A stretch of DNA of 7,274 bases from contig JAPLYY010000053.1 of NCBI GenBank assembly GCA_026395315.1, positions 1 through 7,274 on the forward strand. The letters are read 5' to 3'. The translations under genes and the position numbers were made by a program. Position 1 is the first letter of the stretch; each line of letters opens with the position of its first letter. Shown in pieces: positions 1 to 4,600 of the stretch. The notes under the pieces were generated by a model. The model searched no databases. It saw only the letters and a list, made by a program, of their open reading frames with translations, and was not told where the DNA came from. The DNA is from Candidatus Shapirobacteria bacterium (lineage in GTDB: Bacteria; Patescibacteriota; Microgenomatia; UBA12405).

Positions 1-325
1 GACTTTTATCCAATTCATCAAGTAATATTTCCAATCTCGATTGATCTAATGCCACTGATTCAAACTCTCTCTCTTTTTCTACTTGGTGTACTTTACTTTC
101 TTCTGCCTCAATTCCAATTTCTTTGTTTACTGTCTCTAAAACAGCGTCAACGTTTATTGGATCAAAAGGAACACCGATTTTACTAAACCATTCCCTGCAG
201 ATATCGCTTAACTTTTGATCATTCGACAAGGGTTCATTTTTGTGATATTGCTGAAATTGTTTTATCGCCTCTGATAAAGCATCCCAAGACAATATTTCGT
301 CGTATTTGATTTCTTCTGTCGCCAT
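1..325 (-). CDS. Unrecognised acidic protein, C-terminus beyond the window edge
   Basis: This is an open frame from ATG at 325 down to base 1 with no stop. It gives 108 visible residues beginning MATEEIKYDEILSWDALSEA. I do not recognise the family. The visible part is acidic, soluble and probably helical. It has a segment with conserved-looking aromatics (around W14, F24, W46 and F47, then GVPFDP at 51-56), followed by a charged coiled-coil-like stretch rich in Glu, Lys and Gln from about residue 62 onward. No signal peptide or membrane segment is seen. It lies 23 bases downstream of the virB4 stop on the same strand and has its own extended -10 box (TGGTATAAT) ending 8 bases before the ATG. 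It may therefore be a separate, possibly leaderless, transcript or be co-transcribed by read-through. No Shine-Dalgarno site is present. The position next to the secretion genes hints at an accessory role, but that is only context. I am confident it is a gene; its function is unknown. Confidence 0.75.
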   Translation of the reverse strand, partial: MATEEIKYDEILSWDALSEAIKQFQQYHKNEPLSNDQKLSDICREWFSKIGVPFDPINVDAVLETVNKEIGIEAEESKVHQVEKEREFESVALDQSRLEILLDELDKS

Positions 326-333
326 TCACTCAA

Positions 334-342
334 ATTATACCA
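334..342 (-). promoter_or_regulatory. Extended -10 promoter element for the 325-to-1 gene
   Basis: Read on the minus strand this is TGGTATAAT: a perfect TATAAT hexamer (334-339) preceded by the TGn extension (340-342). It ends 8 bases before the ATG at 325. Transcription would start about at the start codon, so the mRNA may be leaderless. No convincing -35 box is seen about 17 bases upstream, which extended -10 promoters can tolerate. The element lies between the virB4 stop (349-351) and the next start. Confidence 0.55.
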
Positions 343-348
343 ACCTTT

Positions 349-2916
349 CTAGACTATTCCGTTGCCAAACAACTTATCGTAATCCATTTTTGCTTTATCA
401 TCATTTTTTAAACCTCCCTTGTCAAGTCGAAGATCCGCCGTGGAGGAGGGGGGTGTTCCGGCGCCAGCCGGAACAGAGGGGTTTGTCTTTTTTTGAAGTT
501 GTGGTGGTTGGGGTATTTTTACCTCTTCTTTGGGCAAATTTACGAAAAGCGGTTTACCCGCCATGGCTTTAGTGGTGGCGGGCACCACTTCGGCCTTAAA
601 CAAATTTTTACTTTGCCCGTCCGTAGTATTTAACGAAGGAGGGCTTTGCCCGTCCGTAGTTTTTAACGAAGGAGAGTCGGTTTTTGGTAGGGGAGGTAAT
701 GGTGGTAGTGTTGGCAGCTTACCGGGATTATTAAACAGTTCTTTATAACTCGGTAATTTTCCCGGTCCTCCCACCTCTTCTTTTGCTTTTTGTTCGCTGG
801 CTAACATCTCCTTTTGCACTTTTAATTTTTCTGCTTCTTCAATTTCCATTTTGGCAACTCTGTCTTTCAAATTATCTACCTGATTATCTGTTGGTTGCGG
901 TGTCGCCACTACCGTTTCAAACAAAACTTTTTTAACCTCGCCAGAGTTCTCGACTTTAGTCGGAACGACGGCAGGCTTCGCCTCAATAATTGGTGCTTCT
1001 GGCACAACTGGTTTTTCTTCCACTTTTAGATTTTCAGACTTTAGACTTTCGACTTTTTCTGCCTCTTGTTCCACTGCCGGTTTTACTGTCTGATTTTCCT
1101 TTAACTTAGTTGCCAGAGCCTCCTTTTGTTGTTTCCATTTCAAAATTTCCTCCGGATTCGAAGTGATCAATCGGTGTTCCTCTTCCGAGGCCACCACTCT
1201 TATGGCTACATGATTCTGACCGGCAAAAAAGATTCCCTCACCCTTATCCGCCGATAATAACAATTGTTTTTCACCTTCAGATAGGTAAAAAACCTCTCCC
1301 ACCCGGTCAATAGCCGCACTGTGCTGTTTTAGTAAAATTTGAATCGAACTATTAGTCACAATTTCTTTACCGTAAGGTGTATCCAAGAAATCTTCCACGT
1401 CTTGGGTAATTGTTGTCACCCCAATATAATATTTTCTGCCTCGTTTCACAATTCCTCTCAAAAACGACGCCGAATCCGGATATTGCATCATGTACCAGGC
1501 CTCATCCACAATCAGAATCCTCTTTTTTAATTCCTTCTTTACTATCGTCCAAATGTAGTCCAGTACAATTTGCATCGCCACCGGCCGCAGAGTATCCTCC
1601 AGGTTTCTAATCCCAAACACTACAAATTTACTGTTTAAATTAACATTGGTTTTTTGGTTAAAAATCCCTGCAAATGATCCTTTTATATATTTTTCAAACC
1701 TGGCTGCTAAACTTTGAGCTTTCGGGTCTTCCATTCCGATCAGTGATTTATACAGATCCTCGATTAAGGGCGGTTCTTTCGACTGCGTTTCCACATCCGG
1801 AGTTATTCCTTTCATTTTATAGGCATCCATGATCGCCCGGTCCAAAATTGATTCTTCAATTGGATCCATTTCGCCCAGCATCACTTTAAACAGCTTATGT
1901 AAGTTCAAAATTTTCGAATTTAAAGCATTCTCGCCATCGTCGCCTTCCAGTGATAAATCAAACGGATTAATTTTTGATGTTTCCGTAAAACCGAAAGCGA
2001 TATATTGTCCACCCACCGCTTCCGCTAAATCTCTGTATTCATTTTCCGGGTCAATCACCAACACTTCTATTCCCAACATTAGTGACCGCATTGCTTCGAG
2101 CTTTATTAAATACGATTTTCCCGCCCCGGCCGTTGCAAATACCACTGAATTATAGTTTGGCATCGAAAACCGGTCAAAAATTACCAAACTGCCGTTGTGT
2201 TCGTTTATACCATACATTATTCCCTTATCATCCGACAGATCCGAGGATACAAATGGAAAGGTTGTTGCCAGTGAAGTCGTATCCATATTTCTGGTAATAT
2301 TTAGTCTATCTTGGCATAGGGGCAGAGTGGTCACAAACCCGTCTTCGGCTTGGTACGAAGTATTCTTAGTCAGTACCATTAATGCTCCCATTGCCGATTC
2401 TAGGTTTTTGGTTACTTTATCCAATTCCTCTTTTGTGTTGCCGTTTATGGTCATATACAAACCTAATTGAAAAAATCTTTCTTCCCCTTTAACTAAATCT
2501 GCCTGCAAATTTAGTGCGTCTTCCAGTTTTGCTTGAGTCGCCGGGTTAACCACTCTGCCTCTTTGAATATCGGTGCTGATTTCGGCTTCCATTTCCGCCA
2601 CTTTTCGTCTCAAATCGTCCAGGATTTCCTTTCCGTCTGATGGATAAACATAAAATGATACCGATAATGAGGCATCAAAATTAATCAATGATGATAGCCA
2701 GTTAATTTCCACAAACCGTCGGTTAATCACTGTAAATACAGTTCTGTAATATTTATTACCTATTTTTATATAATCGGTATCCACCTCTAAAGCCGATGGT
2801 GCAATAATGTCTTTAGTTGTCACCAAACCCTCCACAAATGGTTTGCCTTGTTGTTCGTTTACTGGTTTTTTATCCTCCAAAGCCTTAACTGTGGCGGACT
2901 TTTTAAATAAGTTCAT
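349..2916 (-). CDS. virB4: VirB4/TraC-type secretion ATPase with a long repeat-rich C-terminal tail
   Basis: This 855-residue AAA+-like ATPase of the VirB4 family powers type IV secretion machines at the cytoplasmic side of the inner membrane. Residues about 36-200 form the N-terminal VirB4 region, starting IIAPSALEVDTDYIKIGNKY and containing a charged helical stretch at 96-145. The Walker A motif is ATAGAGKS (261-268). It is followed by the family-typical VIDPENEY (287-294), Walker B RILIVDE (466-472) and the downstream GVTTITQDVEDF motif (499-510) with Q505. The catalytic core ends near residue 600. After that comes a tail of about 250 residues that is rich in Pro, Lys and Glu and looks disordered. 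It has a coiled-coil-like stretch (683-715), a proline run (734-744) and several repeat-encoded peptides. The ATG overlaps the stop of the upstream TraC-like gene (ATGA), so translation is probably coupled; no Shine-Dalgarno site is seen. The family call is firm. The substrate, DNA or protein, cannot be told. Confidence 0.95.
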   Translation of the reverse strand: MNLFKKSATVKALEDKKPVNEQQGKPFVEGLVTTKDIIAPSALEVDTDYIKIGNKYYRTVFTVINRRFVEINWLSSLINFDASLSVSFYVYPSDGKEILDDLRRKVAEMEAEISTDIQRGRVVNPATQAKLEDALNLQADLVKGEERFFQLGLYMTINGNTKEELDKVTKNLESAMGALMVLTKNTSYQAEDGFVTTLPLCQDRLNITRNMDTTSLATTFPFVSSDLSDDKGIMYGINEHNGSLVIFDRFSMPNYNSVVFATAGAGKSYLIKLEAMRSLMLGIEVLVIDPENEYRDLAEAVGGQYIAFGFTETSKINPFDLSLEGDDGENALNSKILNLHKLFKVMLGEMDPIEESILDRAIMDAYKMKGITPDVETQSKEPPLIEDLYKSLIGMEDPKAQSLAARFEKYIKGSFAGIFNQKTNVNLNSKFVVFGIRNLEDTLRPVAMQIVLDYIWTIVKKELKKRILIVDEAWYMMQYPDSASFLRGIVKRGRKYYIGVTTITQDVEDFLDTPYGKEIVTNSSIQILLKQHSAAIDRVGEVFYLSEGEKQLLLSADKGEGIFFAGQNHVAIRVVASEEEHRLITSNPEEILKWKQQKEALATKLKENQTVKPAVEQEAEKVESLKSENLKVEEKPVVPEAPIIEAKPAVVPTKVENSGEVKKVLFETVVATPQPTDNQVDNLKDRVAKMEIEEAEKLKVQKEMLASEQKAKEEVGGPGKLPSYKELFNNPGKLPTLPPLPPLPKTDSPSLKTTDGQSPPSLNTTDGQSKNLFKAEVVPATTKAMAGKPLFVNLPKEEVKIPQPPQLQKKTNPSVPAGAGTPPSSTADLRLDKGGLKNDDKAKMDYDKLFGNGIV
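455..474. repeat. GC-rich perfect hairpin inside the virB4 tail
   Basis: Perfect 8-base arms GTTCCGGC (455-462) and GCCGGAAC (467-474) flank a 4-base loop, GCCA. It lies in a block (421-480) that is 41/60 G+C, far above the AT-rich surroundings. The minus strand encodes VPAGAGTPPSSTADLRLDKG, residues 815-834 of the VirB4 tail, so the element is read in frame. The GTTCCG...CGGAAC termini resemble those of the repeat shared by virB4 and prgI. It looks like an inserted repeat rather than a terminator, because coding continues through it and no T-run follows. Confidence 0.75.
557..589. repeat. Overlapping alternative inverted repeats in the virB4 tail
   Basis: Two mutually exclusive hairpins can form. 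In one, CCCGCCA (557-563) pairs with TGGCGGG (576-582). In the other, AGTGGTG (571-577) pairs with CACCACT (583-589) around a GCGGG loop. Both have perfect 7-base arms. The minus strand encodes about residues 777-787 of the VirB4 tail (VVPATTKAMAG). The block is GC-rich compared with its flanks and is read in frame, like the hairpin at 455-474. Confidence 0.6.
611..676. repeat. Two tandem 33-base repeats in the virB4 tail
   Basis: Copy one (611-643) and copy two (644-676) match at 31 of 33 positions. The period is exactly 11 codons, so the frame is kept. On the minus strand they encode the 11-residue units SPSLKTTDGQS and PPSLNTTDGQS (VirB4 residues about 748-769). Each unit carries CTACGGACGGGCAAAG on the coding strand. 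There are only two copies and no spacers, so this is not CRISPR. It is probably a recent duplication within a dispersed repeat. Confidence 0.85.
936..978. repeat. Dispersed in-frame palindromic repeat, copy in virB4
   Basis: This 43-base element matches 4030-4072 inside the prgI gene at 39/43 positions, with 31/32 over the core 936-967. The core contains a hairpin: GTTC (946-949), one bulged base, CGACT (951-955), loop TT, AGTCG (958-962), GAAC (963-966). It is read in the same frame in both genes. On the minus strand it gives KPAVVPTKVENSGE (VirB4 residues 647-660) here and KPADVPTKVVNSGE in PrgI. Both copies lie in charged, probably disordered segments, where an insertion would be tolerated. 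Confidence 0.85.
1023..1058. repeat. Degenerate 7-8 base microrepeat in virB4
   Basis: Successive units CTTTTAGA, TTTTCAGA, CTTTAGA, CTTTCGA and CTTTTT fill this stretch. On the minus strand they encode the Lys/Glu/Ser/Leu-rich segment KVESLKSENLKVEEK (VirB4 residues about 621-635). It is a low-complexity expansion at the start of the disordered tail, just after the ATPase core. Confidence 0.5.
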
Positions 2917-3617
2917 TTTTTTATTGTCACTATCGGACTGGTATAACTGGTATTTTCCACTTTTTGGTTCAAAGCGGTTTCTTCATTATAAATTCTATAG
3001 AATAATTCAATTAATTCTTTCGACTGCAACGGTCTGATATCCAAACCCAACCGTGAAAACAGACGGGTTAAATGTTCCTTTTTTGGTTCTAAACTTGCTT
3101 TTGCCTTTTCCAGAATATAACCTTTTTCAGCCGGTAATCCTTCCTGTTTTTGACTTTTAACCAAAGACATTGGAAACATTTGTTTCGAGACGCTTTTTAT
3201 CCCCAGTTCCAGCGACGAAAACGGGATCACTACATAAAATGTTTTTGACAGCACATCATTTTTTTTAACAATCTCTTCAATAAATTTTCGGTATGATTGA
3301 ATCCGAACTTTCAATAATTGGCTATCCTGTTTTTCCTCAGCTTCCTTTAGTCTGGCTAAATATTTTGACACATCTTTTGTGGTTGAATTGACTACAATTT
3401 GGATTGGAAAATTCAGTGAATTAAGAATTCCTCCGTAGGCATAAACCAAAGCCGATTGCTCCCTTTCCGATAATAGATCAAAATTAACCGACGATAACCT
3501 CAACACTATAGCACACGATCCATCCTTCAATAACACCATGTCATCCACTATGTCCTCAATTGGCAGGTGTTCTTGGGTTGAACCACGAATAGCTATTTTA
3601 AATAAATCAGTCGGCAT
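2913..3617 (-). CDS. TraC-like protein of the type IV secretion unit
   Basis: This 234-residue soluble protein resembles the N-terminal, non-ATPase part of TraC/VirB4-family proteins. The STQEHLPIEDIVDDMVLLKDG segment (residues 13-33) is the characteristic signature. It is followed by a beta-rich stretch (CAIVLRLSSVNF, 35-46), a helical FSEREQ-type region (here LLSEREQSALVYAYGG, 48-63), IQIVVNS (72-78) and a long charged helix around 81-120. It has no Walker A or B motif and no membrane segment. It lies 23 bases after the prgI stop and overlaps virB4 by ATGA (2913-2916), so the two are probably translationally coupled and their products likely interact. VirB4 keeps its own N-terminal domain, so this is an extra partner protein rather than a gene cut by a frameshift. 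No Shine-Dalgarno site is seen. A TATTAT hexamer (3627-3632) 9 bases before the ATG could be an internal promoter, but the spot is very AT-rich. The family call is fairly sure; the exact role is inferred. Confidence 0.82.
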   Translation of the reverse strand: MPTDLFKIAIRGSTQEHLPIEDIVDDMVLLKDGSCAIVLRLSSVNFDLLSEREQSALVYAYGGILNSLNFPIQIVVNSTTKDVSKYLARLKEAEEKQDSQLLKVRIQSYRKFIEEIVKKNDVLSKTFYVVIPFSSLELGIKSVSKQMFPMSLVKSQKQEGLPAEKGYILEKAKASLEPKKEHLTRLFSRLGLDIRPLQSKELIELFYRIYNEETALNQKVENTSYTSPIVTIKK

Positions 3618-3618
3618 A

Positions 3619-3632
3619 TATTATTAATAATA
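3619..3632. repeat. 14-base perfect AT palindrome between prgI and the TraC-like gene
   Basis: TATTATTAATAATA is its own reverse complement and fills most of the 23-base gap between the prgI stop (3641-3643) and the ATG at 3617. It contains a TATTAT that could act as a -10 box, or it could be an operator. The all-AT composition makes a chance palindrome plausible. Confidence 0.35.
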
Positions 3633-3640
3633 GCTTATTT

Positions 3641-4543
3641 CTAAACCATGATTGCTTTGATCTTAATTGGATCAACTATTGCTCCGGTTAAATCAACATA
3701 TACTCTATCAAACTTGAAACCTTCTTTTTCGGTAATTACCAAATATCTTCCATTAGCTAAAGGTGAAGTCGTTCGAAATTGTCCCAAACTATTGGTTTTT
3801 AATACTCTATTTGGGTTACCTTTTTCATCTTGAATCTCCACAATTGCCCCTTCTACAATTTTTTCATCAATATTGGTTACCATTCCCACAATCACATTTG
3901 GTACATCCGGTTTATCCGGCATTGGAATATTGCCAAACACTGCCTGTCCCGTTGCTCCCAACTGTTCAGTTTTTAAGTTTAATCCGGCTTTTTCACCCCG
4001 CCAGTCTTTCACTGCAGTCTCTGGCATTGCCTCGCCAGAGTTCACGACTTTAGTCGGAACGTCGGCGGGTTTTAGATCTTCGATCACAATTTCTTCTTCT
4101 TTTTTCTTTTTATCTTCTTTTTGCACTGTTGGCAACGATTCAATAAATTCTTTTACCTTTTCTTCTTGTTTCACCGGAATTATCTCTTCTTCTTTTTCTT
4201 CCTCATCTTTTACTTTCCGGTTAAATTCGTCGCTTACCGTCAGCCAATCGATTGAACTAGCCTTCTTATATGTATAAATTGTGGGCGAATACACTGACTT
4301 TATGAAAGCAATTAACCATTGATCTAAAGGCCTCTCCTGAAAAGGGACAAAAGCCAGCGCTAATCCGCCGCCGCCGAATAATACCATTAGTGGATATTTC
4401 AAAAAAAATATTAATCCGGTGGCGTTAACAAGCAAGGCCAAAACAATTCCCACTGCCGCCTTCAAAAATTGCTTCAATGTCATTTCTCCCACCAACTTAA
4501 ACTCGTACGAGCTTATCTGTTGTGGAATCGCGTGCTGTTCCAT
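3641..4543 (-). CDS. prgI: PrgI-family membrane protein with C-terminal Ig-like (carboxypeptidase-regulatory-like) domain
   Basis: This 300-residue protein comes first in the secretion unit. Residues 1-100 fit the PrgI family, which are VirB3-like inner-membrane components. The N-terminus is IPQQISSYEFKLVGEMTLKQ, followed by two hydrophobic segments (about 27-48 and 50-68) and the QERPLDQWLIAFIKSVYSPT region (69-88). Residues 104-155 form a very charged Glu/Lys linker. It contains the repeat-encoded KPADVPTKVVNSGE (158-171). Residues about 212-300 (PDVPNVIVGMV to KIKAIMV) look like a carboxypeptidase-regulatory-like beta-sandwich, with the typical GAIVEIQDEKGNPNRVLKTNSLGQF and NGRYLVITEKEGF patterns. 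Classical PrgI proteins are much shorter, so linker plus Ig-like domain is an extension. There is no obvious signal peptide. A -10-like TAGAAT lies 6 bases before the ATG and there is no Shine-Dalgarno site. The side of the membrane on which the Ig-like domain lies cannot be decided from sequence alone. Confidence 0.85.
   Translation of the reverse strand: MEQHAIPQQISSYEFKLVGEMTLKQFLKAAVGIVLALLVNATGLIFFLKYPLMVLFGGGGLALAFVPFQERPLDQWLIAFIKSVYSPTIYTYKKASSIDWLTVSDEFNRKVKDEEEKEEEIIPVKQEEKVKEFIESLPTVQKEDKKKKEEEIVIEDLKPADVPTKVVNSGEAMPETAVKDWRGEKAGLNLKTEQLGATGQAVFGNIPMPDKPDVPNVIVGMVTNIDEKIVEGAIVEIQDEKGNPNRVLKTNSLGQFRTTSPLANGRYLVITEKEGFKFDRVYVDLTGAIVDPIKIKAIMV
4030..4072. repeat. Dispersed in-frame palindromic repeat, copy in prgI
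   Basis: This is the partner of 936-978, matching at 39/43 positions. Its hairpin is GTTC (4040-4043), one bulged base, CGACT (4045-4049), loop TT, AGTCG (4052-4056), GAAC (4057-4060). On the minus strand it encodes PrgI residues 158-171, between the charged linker and the Ig-like domain. The base that differs in the core (4044 versus 950) is the unpaired bulge, so pairing is kept in both copies. Confidence 0.85.
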
Positions 4544-4549
4544 TGATAA

Positions 4550-4555
4550 ATTCTA
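4550..4555 (-). promoter_or_regulatory. -10 box for the prgI unit
   Basis: Minus-strand TAGAAT ends 6 bases before the ATG at 4543, a spacing that would put the transcription start at or next to the start codon. No Shine-Dalgarno site intervenes. A weak TTTAAC/TTAACG lies about 16-17 bases upstream and could serve as a poor -35 box. It would drive prgI, the TraC-like gene and virB4 as one unit. Confidence 0.45.
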
Positions 4556-4586
4556 CCTTAATAATCTCCATCGTTAAACCTTGGGA

Positions 4587-4595
4587 TGCTAAAAT
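4587..4595 (+). promoter_or_regulatory. Extended -10 box for the rightward gene at 4601
   Basis: TGCTAAAAT is a TGn extension plus a TAAAAT hexamer. It ends 5 bases before ATG at 4601. It lies back to back with the prgI -10 box, 34 bases apart, so the 57-base gap 4544-4600 holds two divergent promoters. The box overlaps the alternative ATG at 4586, which is one reason to prefer 4601 as the start. Confidence 0.45.
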
Positions 4596-4600
4596 CAATC

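Noticed and set aside
455..474. Rho-independent terminator
   Set aside because: The hairpin is strong but lies inside coding sequence about 100 bases before the virB4 stop on the coding strand, with no following T-run.
611..676. CRISPR-like repeat
   Set aside because: There are only two directly adjacent copies without spacers, and both are translated in frame within VirB4.
2905..2925. Frameshift splitting one longer VirB4 into the 234- and 855-residue proteins
   Set aside because: The junction is a clean ATGA stop/start overlap, and the 855-residue protein has its own VirB4 N-terminal region. A two-gene arrangement is the better reading, although the A-run at the junction (2917-2923) was a reason to look.
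306..4277. Open frames on the plus strand opposite virB4, the TraC-like gene and prgI (for example 1829-2155 and 3873-4277)
   Set aside because: They lie antisense to confidently identified coding sequence. Their translations are low-complexity, rich in Ser/Phe/Pro, and show no recognisable domains.
4586..4600. In-frame ATG at 4586 as start of the unknown rightward gene
   Set aside because: It overlaps the TGCTAAAAT promoter-like box, adds only five residues (MLKSI) and has no Shine-Dalgarno site. ATG 4601 fits the spacing seen at the other starts.
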